From NCBI GenBank assembly GCA_020524245.1, contig JAIVLN010000001.1, positions 310,001 to 374,000 of the forward strand: a DNA stretch of 64,000 nt, in the 5' to 3' direction. Made by a program: the position numbers and the translations under genes. This document shows, one piece after another, positions 1-6,944 of the stretch. The notes under the pieces are model-generated. The model searched no databases and was not told the origin of the DNA. It worked only from the letters and a program-made list of their open reading frames with translations. Numbering within the stretch: position 1 is the stretch's first letter; each line of letters opens with the position of its first letter. The DNA comes from Rossellomorea aquimaris (lineage in GTDB: Bacteria; Bacillota; Bacilli; Bacillales; Fictibacillaceae).

Positions 1-41
1 TGGATTTTGCACATAATGAGCTTCAACAATTGAAGAACTGA
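1..41 (+). CDS. C-terminal end of an upstream gene (partial)
   Basis: One frame reads through the first bases as DFAHNELQQLKN and then a TGA stop, 8 bases before a strong intrinsic terminator. Stop plus terminator on the same strand suggests the tail of a real gene that begins before the window. Twelve codons are too few to name the product. Confidence 0.4.
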   Translation, partial: DFAHNELQQLKN

Positions 42-49
42 AGATTTTT

Positions 50-80
50 AAAGACTCGTCTATTCGACGGGTCTTTTTTA
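50..80 (+). terminator. Intrinsic terminator of the upstream gene
   Basis: An 11-bp stem (AAAGACTCGTC with GACGGGTCTTT, one G-T pair) with a 5-base loop is followed by a run of six T on the plus strand. It separates the partial upstream gene from the carboxypeptidase pair. Confidence 0.85.
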
Positions 81-256
81 AGTGGCGTGATTCTGAATAT
101 AAAAGACTAGTTCTGTAGTCTCCTCCCAAGATAGTAATTTGATGTTTTATGTCGATACATTAGCCCCTCTATCCTGATTATCCAGTATTAAAAGGAAAAA
201 TGTCGGAACGAACAGAAAGGTGTATATATATTTCGATTCCCGAAAGGAGTATGGTA

Positions 257-1297
257 ATGAAGAAAAAGTGGTCGATCGTATCAAGTGTCGTACTTAGTAC
301 TGGAATGATTTTCAGCGTACCTATGGGAGATGTTAATGCTACAGGAGAAGGTCCGAACTACAATGGTAATGAAACCATTATGAATGAAAGACTGCACAAT
401 TATGAAGAAATGGTCGATTTCTTGCACAAGCAAGATAAAAAATCAGAAGCGTTGACTTTAGAGGTATATGGGAAATCCGTTAAACAAAGGGATTTATATC
501 TGGCCAAGTTCATAAGTAACCCTGAAAATCCCACCATTCTCTTCCTTACACAACAACATGGTAACGAAACTCTTACAACGGAAGGTGCACTTAAGCTGAT
601 CCAACAGTTAGCTTCAAACAGCAAGAATGTGAAGGAAATGCTTCAACACGTGAACGTCCTCGTAGCTCCTCGTTTGAACGTAGATGGTGCTGAAGGGGAT
701 GTCAACTTTTCACTAGACGACTATGTGGCAGGAACGCATACACGCTATAACGCAAATGAAGTGGACTTGAACCGTGACCATGTGGCAAAAGAGCAACCTG
801 AAACCCAATCGTTTCACGAAAATGTTCTCCAAAAGTATCAACCGGAATATATGATTGATCTGCATCATCAAGGGACACAGACTACCCTGGGCGATAGTGA
901 TGAACTTGTATCAGGATCCATCTTGTATCCAACGAATCCTGAGGTGAATCCAGAAGTAGTTGAAGCTTCCAAGCAGCTTGGTTCAGTCGTTTATGAAGCA
1001 GTGGAAGCTAAAGGCTACGGTACATTATCCAAATATCGAGGCGGAATTGCTCCGACAATCGGTCGGAACGGAATCGCAATGGAGTATGGCATTTCAACTC
1101 TCTTAATGGAAATGAGAGGGATGGCTGATCATTATTATGAACCATATGTTCTTGGACAAAAAAGTAACGGATACCTCATTCAGCAAGCTGTCGTAGCAAT
1201 GGAAGCAGCAATTGAAGCCATAGCTGACGGTTCTATTGAAAAAGCAGATACTTCTTTTTGGGACACACTTCCTGAAAGCGGCTGGAAAGGCGAATAA
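257..1297 (+). CDS. Secreted M14-family zinc carboxypeptidase (first of two)
   Basis: This is a predicted exported metallo-carboxypeptidase of the M14 family, which removes C-terminal residues from peptides, possibly from cell-wall peptides or extracellular protein. The N-terminus (MKKKW followed by a hydrophobic stretch ending near NA) is a signal peptide. Zinc ligands are visible as HGNE (His101, Glu104) and a later His in DLHHQG (about 203), with a likely catalytic Glu in LLMEMRG (about 285); an RLNVDG and a VDLNRDH motif lie between, as in the family. The start is set at the ATG seven bases after AAAGGAG; an in-frame upstream extension has no ribosome site. The next gene is a paralog 15 bases downstream, so the two are probably co-transcribed. 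Substrate is unknown. Confidence 0.85.
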   Translation: MKKKWSIVSSVVLSTGMIFSVPMGDVNATGEGPNYNGNETIMNERLHNYEEMVDFLHKQDKKSEALTLEVYGKSVKQRDLYLAKFISNPENPTILFLTQQHGNETLTTEGALKLIQQLASNSKNVKEMLQHVNVLVAPRLNVDGAEGDVNFSLDDYVAGTHTRYNANEVDLNRDHVAKEQPETQSFHENVLQKYQPEYMIDLHHQGTQTTLGDSDELVSGSILYPTNPEVNPEVVEASKQLGSVVYEAVEAKGYGTLSKYRGGIAPTIGRNGIAMEYGISTLLMEMRGMADHYYEPYVLGQKSNGYLIQQAVVAMEAAIEAIADGSIEKADTSFWDTLPESGWKGE

Positions 1298-1312
1298 TTG
1301 AGGAGGCTTTTT

Positions 1313-2434
1313 ATGTATAAATGGATAAAATTCATCACAGTATTTTCGATTGTGGCTATGCTTACAGGCGTTAGTAGCGCCTATGCCACAGACCATTCGA
1401 AACCAGGAGGTCCATCCACCAATGGCAATGATAACATCAACAGCATCATGACCTATGAAGAGATGGTCGATCAATTACTCCACTTAGAAAAACAAAGTAA
1501 GGAAGAAATGGAAGTTCGAACTCTTGACGATTATGGAAGAACAGAACAAGGTCGTAGCATCTACAGTGCAAAAATCGGCGAGGGTGAAAAGGATATATGG
1601 ATTCAAGCCCAAATCCATGGAGATGAAAAATTGACGACAGAAGCGGTCATGCAACTTTTAAAAACGTTGGTAAGCTCTGGTCATAAAGACGTCGAGACAT
1701 TATTGAATGAGCTTACCTTGTATGTCATTCCGATCTATAATCCTGATGGAAGCGTCATGAACACCCGTGGGACAAAGCTTTCGGATGAGGAAGAATCCAC
1801 ATACATCGATTTAAATCGTGATTGGGCATTGGATGGTTTTAAAGCGAAGGAATCAGAAATTGTTTACGCTTATTGGGCGGATGTAAAGCCGGATTATGCG
1901 GTTGATCTGCACCATCAAGGGTTCAAGACGGTTTATGGAACCGATGAATCTACCAGCTTTTCTCTAGGGATCTCTTTAGCACCTGATGGTCCTACGTTAC
2001 CTGGACTCCAAGATGGATACTACAATACAGTTACGAAGCAGATGCAAGCATATGTATATGATCAACTCAACCACTATGGGTACACACATATCGATCAGTA
2101 CCAAGTCGGTGGAGATACGAAATATTATATCGACATTAAAGGCGGGGTCGTGTCGGCTATGATGCTAGGCTTGAACTATAAAGACTTAAATCCAGACGGT
2201 CATAGTAACCCTGCCATTTTCTTTGAAACGAAAGGCAATACACGAGAAGGAAACCTCGGGCAAAAATCGAATGGCTATTTAACCAAACAAAACTACCTTG
2301 CATTAAAAGCTTTGCTTACAGGTATAGCATCGAATGAAATCAAAGATGTCGATCCTGAACATTGGAACGACATCCCGGCTTATCCTGCAGCAGGATACTA
2401 TACAGACTATGCGGGTATCCTTCCCATTCAATAA
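1313..2434 (+). CDS. Secreted M14-family zinc carboxypeptidase (second of two)
   Basis: Paralog of the preceding gene. It has a signal peptide (MYKWIKF then a hydrophobic core ending SAYA), zinc ligands HGDE (His102, Glu105) and DLHHQG (His about 200), a YNPDG motif, DLNRDW, and a probable catalytic Glu in FFETKG (about 305). The ligands sit at almost the same residue numbers as in the first copy, but the rest has diverged, so this is an old duplication and may serve a different peptide. The ATG is chosen because AGGAGG lies six to seven bases before it; the longer reading begins at a TTG that overlaps that ribosome site. The gene ends 18 bases before a strong terminator, closing a two-gene unit. 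Confidence 0.85.
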   Translation: MYKWIKFITVFSIVAMLTGVSSAYATDHSKPGGPSTNGNDNINSIMTYEEMVDQLLHLEKQSKEEMEVRTLDDYGRTEQGRSIYSAKIGEGEKDIWIQAQIHGDEKLTTEAVMQLLKTLVSSGHKDVETLLNELTLYVIPIYNPDGSVMNTRGTKLSDEEESTYIDLNRDWALDGFKAKESEIVYAYWADVKPDYAVDLHHQGFKTVYGTDESTSFSLGISLAPDGPTLPGLQDGYYNTVTKQMQAYVYDQLNHYGYTHIDQYQVGGDTKYYIDIKGGVVSAMMLGLNYKDLNPDGHSNPAIFFETKGNTREGNLGQKSNGYLTKQNYLALKALLTGIASNEIKDVDPEHWNDIPAYPAAGYYTDYAGILPIQ

Positions 2435-2452
2435 GAAGGACGAACCACACAG

Positions 2453-2487
2453 AGCTCAAAAGGCTAAGTACCTTTTGAGCTTTTTTA
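2453..2487 (+). terminator. Terminator of the carboxypeptidase pair
   Basis: A perfect 11-bp stem (AGCTCAAAAGG / CCTTTTGAGCT) with a 7-base loop runs into six T on the plus strand. Confidence 0.9.
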
Positions 2488-2606
2488 TACTTAAGATATC
2501 TCATTTCTGGGTAATCGGATCAATCGTCTCGTATGGATGACGAGTACCTCACTTATCACATTGGCAAGCTCCTTTCTAATCTCTAACTTCATACCCTCCA
2601 TTGTTC

Positions 2607-2648
2607 AAAAATAAAACAGCTCTAGCCTATCCAGGCGTGAGCTGTTTT
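2607..2648 (-). terminator. Terminator of sigK
   Basis: A perfect 10-bp inverted repeat (GAGCTGTTTT / AAAACAGCTC) followed on the minus strand by TTTTATTTTTG lies directly after the sigK stop codon. Confidence 0.85.
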
Positions 2649-2652
2649 ACAT

Positions 2653-3369
2653 TTACGATCCTTTTTCCTTGTCGTTCCTCTGTCTATAAAACTCATGGAA
2701 CAGTTTCATCAATGCGCGTTTTTCAATCCGAGAGACGTAGCTTCTTGAGATTCCCAGGTCTTTTGCAATCTCTCGTTGAGTCCGTTCTTTTTCCATGTCT
2801 AGTCCGAAGCGCCCGACGATGACTTCTTTCTCGCGATCATCCAAAATATGAATGTGCTCGTAGATCTGTTTCTTTTCCATCTTGAGCTGGATCGTGTCGA
2901 CAATGTCATCCAAGTCCGCTTTCAAGACATCGATCAGGGTGATTTCATTGCCCTCTTTATCCGTTCCGATCGGGTCGTGTAAGGAGACATCCTTCTTTGT
3001 TTTTTTGATGGCTCGCAAATGCATGAGGATTTCGTTTTCAATACAACGGGCGGCGTATGTGGCAAGCTTGGTTCCTTTCCCTCTGGAATAGCTCTCGATC
3101 GCTTTGATCAGCCCGATGGTACCGATTGAGATTAAGTCTTCTGTGTCTTCACCAGTGTTCTCGAACTTTTTGCAAATATGTGCAACTAACCTTAAGTTGT
3201 GTTCAATCAGACGATTGCGTGCTTCTTCACTACCCTCCGCCATCTCTTTAAGATATTTCGCTTCTTCTTTAGGTGACAATGGCTGTGGAAACGCATTGTT
3301 CTTCACATATGATACGAAGAACATAACTTCTTTGAAGAAATAAGCGAGTGCTGCGATGATGCTGGACAC
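2653..3369 (-). CDS. sigK: RNA polymerase sigma-K factor (late mother-cell sigma), uninterrupted
   Basis: Late mother-cell sigma factor of sporulation, made as a membrane-bound pro-protein. The GTG start has TGGAGGTGAGG just upstream and yields a 20-residue hydrophobic pro-sequence ending in FFVS before [10 protein letters not shown], which is where B. subtilis sigma-K begins after cleavage. Region 2 ([45 protein letters not shown]) and region 4 ([38 protein letters not shown]) are complete. In B. subtilis 168 this gene is split by the skin element; here the reading frame is whole, so no excision is needed. The total of 238 residues matches the family. It has its own terminator and stands alone, with a cluster of small ORFs upstream on the same strand. 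Confidence 0.97.
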   Translation of the reverse strand: MSSIIAALAYFFKEVMFFVSYVKNNAFPQPLSPKEEAKYLKEMAEGSEEARNRLIEHNLRLVAHICKKFENTGEDTEDLISIGTIGLIKAIESYSRGKGTKLATYAARCIENEILMHLRAIKKTKKDVSLHDPIGTDKEGNEITLIDVLKADLDDIVDTIQLKMEKKQIYEHIHILDDREKEVIVGRFGLDMEKERTQREIAKDLGISRSYVSRIEKRALMKLFHEFYRQRNDKEKGS

Positions 3370-3473
3370 ACCCTCACCTCCATAGGCAGCTATCACACAT
3401 ACTTCATCCTATGATGGGTTGGGCTTGGTTGTGTCTGTACTAATTTATTTTACGATGATAACAATTATAGAAT

Positions 3474-3506
3474 AAGAAAAGCAAGCGGTGGCGTCCCCCG
3501 CTTGCT
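3474..3506 (-). terminator. Terminator of the small-ORF cluster
   Basis: Stem GCAAGCGG / CCGCTTGC with a 10-base loop runs into TTTTCTT on the minus strand, between the last small ORF and sigK, so sigK probably has its own promoter. Confidence 0.75.
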
Positions 3507-3513
3507 CATGTTA

Positions 3514-3660
3514 TTACATATTCATGAAGTTGTTGGACTTATCGTGTGCAGCGTCCATCATCGATTGAACGCGTGCCTGATGTTCCAATGTATTCGGATC
3601 GACTTCATGCGTACGTACTTTCTTGATAATCGTCAGAATAAATAATTGAAATGGCATCAT
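3514..3660 (-). CDS. Small protein of the YrzI-like tandem family, copy 1
   Basis: A 48-residue ORF, too short for routine gene finders, with AAAGGAG nine bases before a double ATG. It begins MMPFQLFILTIIKKVRTHEV, a hydrophobic N-terminal segment followed by a basic turn and a polar, probably helical tail ending NNFMNM. A second copy of exactly the same length with the shared pattern MMPxxLFILTIIK lies upstream. The form matches the very small Bacillus proteins known from tandem copies (YrzI family); that assignment is by memory of the family pattern. The function is not known; the hydrophobic start suggests membrane contact. Confidence 0.7.
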   Translation of the reverse strand: MMPFQLFILTIIKKVRTHEVDPNTLEHQARVQSMMDAAHDKSNNFMNM

Positions 3661-3692
3661 ACTCTATCACTCCTTTGGCTTGTAATTTCCTT

Positions 3693-3749
3693 TCAGGTCG
3701 TATCTTTCTCCGTAACAATCCAATCTAGAAATACTTTTCCTCTCCTCAT
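3693..3749 (-). CDS. Tiny ORF with strong ribosome site (18 aa), downstream of YrzI-like copy 2
   Basis: An 18-codon ORF (MRRGKVFLDWIVTEKDTT) with GAGGAGG nine bases before its ATG, sitting between the two YrzI-like genes. The good ribosome site argues for translation; the product resembles nothing I know. It may be a real micropeptide or a translated leader for the next gene, mirroring the 19-codon ORF upstream of the other copy. Confidence 0.4.
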   Translation of the reverse strand: MRRGKVFLDWIVTEKDTT

Positions 3750-3773
3750 TTTCTTCATCCTCCTCTATTGTTT

Positions 3774-3920
3774 TTACATGTGCGTCATGTAATAAAAGGC
3801 TTTGTCACGGTTTTGACTGTAGAACTCTTCGACTTGCTGACGTTTTTGGTTCTCTTCATACGTCATTTCACTTTTCAAGTTTTTAATAATGGTTAAAATG
3901 AATAAATGCACCGGCATCAT
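3774..3920 (-). CDS. Small protein of the YrzI-like tandem family, copy 2
   Basis: A 48-residue ORF with AAAGGAGGG eight bases before a double ATG. It begins MMPVHLFILTIIKNLKSEMT, then a charged, glutamine-rich segment, and ends YYMTHM. Length, double start and the MMPxxLFILTIIK block are shared with copy 1, while the C-terminal halves differ, so the pair are diverged duplicates under selection for the N-terminal segment. Function unknown. Confidence 0.7.
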   Translation of the reverse strand: MMPVHLFILTIIKNLKSEMTYEENQKRQQVEEFYSQNRDKAFYYMTHM

Positions 3921-3948
3921 AGCGGAATCCCTCCTTTCTATGATTCGA

Positions 3949-4008
3949 TTAATCTGGGTTTAGCCCCCGCTTGTGCCAACGTTTTTGTTTTCGAATCTTC
4001 TTCCACAT
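3949..4008 (-). CDS. Tiny basic ORF with strong ribosome site (19 aa)
   Basis: A 19-codon ORF (MWKKIRKQKRWHKRGLNPD) with AAAGGAGG nine bases before the ATG. The product would be strongly basic, with 9 Lys/Arg in the first 14 residues, and carries two tryptophans. It begins right after an intrinsic terminator and ends 28 bases before YrzI-like copy 2. I do not recognise it; translation is inferred only from the ribosome site. Confidence 0.4.
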   Translation of the reverse strand: MWKKIRKQKRWHKRGLNPD

Positions 4009-4041
4009 GTTGTTCAGCCTCCTTTCAGAATTCATTCATAT

Positions 4042-4072
4042 AAAAACGCCACAGGAATAACTCCCTGTGGCG
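4042..4072 (-). terminator. Terminator inside the small-ORF cluster (possible attenuator)
   Basis: A perfect 9-bp stem (CGCCACAGG / CCTGTGGCG) with an 8-base loop is followed on the minus strand by TTTTTAT. It lies between the 27-codon ORF and the remaining small ORFs, so it would control read-through into them. Confidence 0.75.
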
Positions 4073-4084
4073 TCGGTCGGCATG

Positions 4085-4150
4085 AAGACAGAAATGGTCT
4101 ACTGTCTTTTATAGGCATAAAGAAGCCACAGGCAGTCGTCGACCTGTGGC
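4085..4150 (-). promoter_or_regulatory. Two further hairpins, one able to pair alternatively with the terminator
   Basis: Reading the minus strand, hairpin A (GCCACAGG / CCTGTGGC) is followed by hairpin B (AAGACAG / CTGTCTT) and then the terminator hairpin. Hairpin A and the terminator share the same 8-base arms, so arm 1 of A can pair with arm 2 of the terminator and the reverse. This is the geometry of an attenuator, but it could also be a simple duplication of a terminator stem. Confidence 0.45.
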
Positions 4151-4171
4151 GATTTTAACAAAGTTCAATGT

Positions 4172-4255
4172 TTAAAAATCGTTCGTTTCACTGGTCGAAC
4201 TACTTTTCATATTTGGTTGTGCATTGTTTGCTTTCCAGTTTGTCATGATCATCAT
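4172..4255 (-). CDS. Tiny ORF (27 aa) at the head of the small-ORF cluster
   Basis: A 27-codon ORF beginning MMIMTNWKANN, polar and Ser/Thr/Asn rich, ending TNDF. AAAGGAGG lies nine bases before the first ATG and a good sigma-A type promoter lies about 40 bases upstream, so translation is likely. It is followed at once by the three-hairpin region. It could be a leader peptide that senses translation or a small protein of its own; the family is not recognised. Confidence 0.45.
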   Translation of the reverse strand: MMIMTNWKANNAQPNMKSSSTSETNDF

Positions 4256-4295
4256 TTCGTTCGACCTCCTTTAGTAATTTTATCCTGCAGAGTAA

Positions 4296-4324
4296 AGTAT
4301 AACCATAACCCACTCAATTGTAAA
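4296..4324 (-). promoter_or_regulatory. Sigma-A type promoter for the small-ORF cluster
   Basis: On the minus strand TTTACA and TATACT are separated by exactly 17 bases, about 40 bases before the ribosome site of the 27-codon ORF. Confidence 0.6.
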
Positions 4325-4339
4325 CTACAAATTGAAAAA

Positions 4340-5005
4340 TTATTTACTTTTTTCTAAAAATGGGTTTTTCCACTCCATCAGGACCCCATAATTGGCGGAC
4401 TCTGGATCGTCCAAATAGTTGGGAAGCAATTTAACTGGTGTGCGTCCTGCTTTCATTAAGAAACTCACCACAGGATCTTTACGCGTACCTTCCATAATAC
4501 TCTCCAAATATTCATTTGGTGACAGTTGATCTTTCACTTTTTCATAACCGGGCATACGACTGCCACCGAGGACGGAATCCAGTTTCAGTTCCACGACGAG
4601 ATGAAATAAAGCTTGCATCAACAGTTTACCGATCCCCGTCTTCCGATATTTGGGACGTACACTGATATCGACAACATACAGTGCATTTCCGTTCGGGTCG
4701 TGAGTGCTAATTGAACCATCTCCGGTAATCTCCTCCCATGTATGGTCTTCACCTTGATGGTTTACAATCAGCGTCGTAATAGAGCCTGCCATTTCCTCCC
4801 CAATTTCCGCACAAATCGCCCCTTCAGGAAAAAGACGGATATGATTGGACAGCTGATCTTCTGTCCACCACAAATCAGAAGGAAAAGGCGGCGGGAAGCA
4901 CTCTTTTTGGATTTGGATCAGCTGCTCGAAGTCGTTTTCGGTATAATTGCGGATCGTCGTTTTGATCGGTCGATCACCTTGAAACAGGTACTGGGAAAAT
5001 TGCAT
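4340..5005 (-). CDS. GNAT-family N-acetyltransferase
   Basis: Predicted acetyl-CoA dependent N-acyltransferase with one GNAT domain over roughly residues 15-190. The beta-strand VVDISVRP is followed by the acetyl-CoA loop KYRKTGIGKLLMQAL, the family signature (Arg/Gln-x-x-Gly-x-Gly/Ala). An insertion after the loop (SRMPGYEKVKDQ) and the C-terminal LLPNYLDDPES segment resemble larger GNAT proteins of unknown substrate. The ATG is preferred; a GTG two codons upstream is also possible because AAAGGGG lies 4 bases before it and 10 bases before the ATG. It stands alone between the small-ORF cluster and yrhC, with no terminator visible after its stop. Confidence 0.8.
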   Translation of the reverse strand: MQFSQYLFQGDRPIKTTIRNYTENDFEQLIQIQKECFPPPFPSDLWWTEDQLSNHIRLFPEGAICAEIGEEMAGSITTLIVNHQGEDHTWEEITGDGSISTHDPNGNALYVVDISVRPKYRKTGIGKLLMQALFHLVVELKLDSVLGGSRMPGYEKVKDQLSPNEYLESIMEGTRKDPVVSFLMKAGRTPVKLLPNYLDDPESANYGVLMEWKNPFLEKSK

Positions 5006-5109
5006 GTTCACTGAACCCCTTTATGTATGTCGTACCCAATTAGTTAGATAGTGAGATTGGAATTCCTTCTTAGAAATCTTCTCTTTTTATATGGGTTTGT
5101 TTCAAAATG

Positions 5110-5144
5110 AAAAAAGCCCAGAGCATTTTTGCTCTGAGCTTTTA
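5110..5144 (-). terminator. Terminator after yrhC
   Basis: Stem AGCTCAGAGC / GCTCTGGGCT (one mismatch) with a loop of A residues, followed on the minus strand by TTTTTTCATTTT. Confidence 0.8.
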
Positions 5145-5155
5145 CATATATCAAT

Positions 5156-5392
5156 CTATTGATCTGTATTCAGTTTCTTTTTCCAAACTGAGATTCTACG
5201 ATAAAAGAGGATCGTAACCCCTAAGAATGTGTAACTTGCACTTAACAACATGAGTTGATCTGCTGTCTCTTTTCCTTCAAAAGGAATGATACTTCCGATG
5301 TAGAGAAATGCACTTAATGATAGTAGTACAAAGCTGAACCGTTTAAAATCTGCAATTTTCTCTTGAAGATTCTTAACCATTTCCTTAGACAA
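5156..5392 (-). CDS. yrhC: YrhC-like small membrane protein
   Basis: A protein of about 78 residues with two predicted membrane helices (FSFVLLSLSAFLYIGSIIPF and LMLLSASYTFLGVTILFY) after a short amphipathic start containing ADFKRF. Size, topology and place downstream of mccB match YrhC, the last gene of the B. subtilis yrrT operon; function unknown. The start is uncertain: the TTG taken here has AAGGGG eight bases upstream, while a GTG three codons earlier and an ATG four codons later lack well-spaced sites. Unlike B. subtilis, a terminator and a 250-base repeat array now separate it from mccB, so it is probably no longer in that operon. Confidence 0.75.
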   Translation of the reverse strand: MSKEMVKNLQEKIADFKRFSFVLLSLSAFLYIGSIIPFEGKETADQLMLLSASYTFLGVTILFYRRISVWKKKLNTDQ

Positions 5393-5508
5393 TTTCCCCA
5401 CCCCTTACTTTGTACATCTTAACATGGAACCCGCATGAAATAAGGAGATTTTCAGAAAATCCCTCAAGTTACCAATGAAAGATATGGTAATCCAAGAGTA
5501 AGCTGACG

Positions 5509-5753
5509 GATAAAAAGGACTTATACTGTCCTCAAAAGTGGGGCAAAGCTGAAATGAACGATAGAAAGAGCCCTATTCTGTCCTCCAAATTAAGAAAAAG
5601 CTAAAATGAAGGATAGAAAGAGCCTCATTCTGTCCTCCAAATTGGGAATAAACTAAAATGAGGGATAGAAAGAGTCCGATTCTGTCCTCAAAACTACGAA
5701 TATCCATAAATGAAGGATAGAACGAGCCTCGACCTGTCTTCAAGTCCATAAAT
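5509..5753. repeat. Tandem intergenic repeat, 52-bp period, about 5 units
   Basis: The core GATAGAAAGAG (or a close variant) recurs at 5509, 5560, 5612, 5664 and 5716, giving steps of 51, 52, 52 and 52 bases. Each unit holds GGATAGAA, a short spacer and TTCTGTCC, an imperfect inverted repeat, then an A-rich segment ending CTAAAATGA. It fills the gap between yrhC and the mccB terminator and holds no gene. The same motif and period recur near yrvJ and, diverged, before aspS. Confidence 0.85.
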
Positions 5754-5770
5754 GTAGTTCAAAAAAGCCA

Positions 5771-5800
5771 TAAAAAAGAGCATGGTTTCCCATGCTCTTT
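5771..5800 (-). terminator. Terminator of the yrrT-mccB operon
   Basis: Perfect 11-bp stem (AAAGAGCATGG / CCATGCTCTTT) with a 4-base loop and a T run on the minus strand, a few bases after the mccB stop. Confidence 0.9.
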
Positions 5801-5806
5801 CCTCAT

Positions 5807-6943
5807 TTATCCTTCTAGCGCTTGTTTCAAGTCTTCGATTAGATCTTCCGCATCTTCAATACCAACTGATATACGAAGTAATCCGTCCGTAATTCCAAGT
5901 TCCTCACGACGATCCTTTGGAATGGATGCGTGTGTCATACGAGCTGGAGCAGAAATCAAACTCTCAACCGCTCCCAAGCTTTCCGCAAGAGTAAAGTAGC
6001 GTGTCTTGCTCAACACTTGGTCCGCACGCTCTTGACTTCCTACATCAAAGGAAATCATTCCACCGAATCCACCTGCTTGGCGTTTTGACAATTCATGGCC
6101 AGGGTGGGATTCAAGACCTGGATAGTAGATTTTCGTCACAGCAGGGTGATTCTCAAGGAATTCCGCAATCTGCTTCGTGTTGCTTTCCGTTGCTTCCATA
6201 CGTAGACCTAGTGTCTTGATACCACGTATCAGCAACCAGGAATCTTGTGGTCCAAGAACCGCTCCAGCTGAGTTTTGAATGAAGTGAAGCTGCTCAGCAA
6301 GCTCTTTCGAATTAACGACCGCTAGACCTGCAACGACATCACTGTGTCCTCCGATGTATTTTGTCGCACTATGAAGAACGATATCCGCACCGTGTGTAAT
6401 TGGTGTTTGCCAGTATGGTGTGTTGAATGTGTTATCGACAATCAACAATAGGTCTCGCGCTTTCGCGATTTTCGAAGCACCCTCGATATCCGTAACCTTC
6501 AATAACGGATTCGTCGGTGTTTCCACATAAATCGCTTTCGTGTTTTCTTGGATCGCATTTTCAATGTTCTCCAAGTTGCTCGTGTCAACGAACGTGGACT
6601 CAAGACCGAGACGATTCAACACTTTGGAGACGAGGCGATAAGTACCACCGTACACATCGTCTGTGAAAACGACATGGTCCCCGGTATTGAACATCATCAT
6701 GATCGAGTTGATTGCAGCCATTCCGGAACCGAAGGCGAAACCTGCTTCCCCTTCTTCCAAGTCCTTGATCAATTCTTCTAAGGCAAAACGCGTCGGGTTA
6801 CCTGTACGGGAATACTCATAGCCCTTGAAGTTTCCGACACTTTCTTGTTTATACGTACTCACCTGATAGATCGGTGTGGATACAGCTCCTGTTTGCTCAT
6901 CACCGAAAATACCAGCGTGAATCATTTTCGTTTTTGGCTTCAT
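5807..6943 (-). CDS. mccB: Cystathionine gamma-lyase / homocysteine gamma-lyase
   Basis: PLP enzyme of the Cys/Met metabolism family that splits cystathionine to cysteine, completing reverse transsulfuration. The fold is complete over 378 residues: the YEYSRTGNPTR substrate motif, FGSGMAAI phosphate-binding turn, VDNTF and the PLP lysine in HSATKYIGGHSD. ATG is chosen because AAGGAGG sits eight bases upstream inside the end of mccA. One base separates its start from the mccA stop, so translation is probably coupled. The partner enzyme (MccA) and the homocysteine-producing enzymes MtnN and LuxS are all upstream in the same operon, which fixes the pathway; a cystathionine gamma-synthase activity cannot be excluded from sequence alone. 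Confidence 0.92.
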   Translation of the reverse strand: MKPKTKMIHAGIFGDEQTGAVSTPIYQVSTYKQESVGNFKGYEYSRTGNPTRFALEELIKDLEEGEAGFAFGSGMAAINSIMMMFNTGDHVVFTDDVYGGTYRLVSKVLNRLGLESTFVDTSNLENIENAIQENTKAIYVETPTNPLLKVTDIEGASKIAKARDLLLIVDNTFNTPYWQTPITHGADIVLHSATKYIGGHSDVVAGLAVVNSKELAEQLHFIQNSAGAVLGPQDSWLLIRGIKTLGLRMEATESNTKQIAEFLENHPAVTKIYYPGLESHPGHELSKRQAGGFGGMISFDVGSQERADQVLSKTRYFTLAESLGAVESLISAPARMTHASIPKDRREELGITDGLLRISVGIEDAEDLIEDLKQALEG

Positions 6944-6944
6944 C

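Noticed and set aside
5509-5753. CRISPR array
   Set aside because: Units vary throughout, no unique spacers separate identical repeats, and no cas genes are near.
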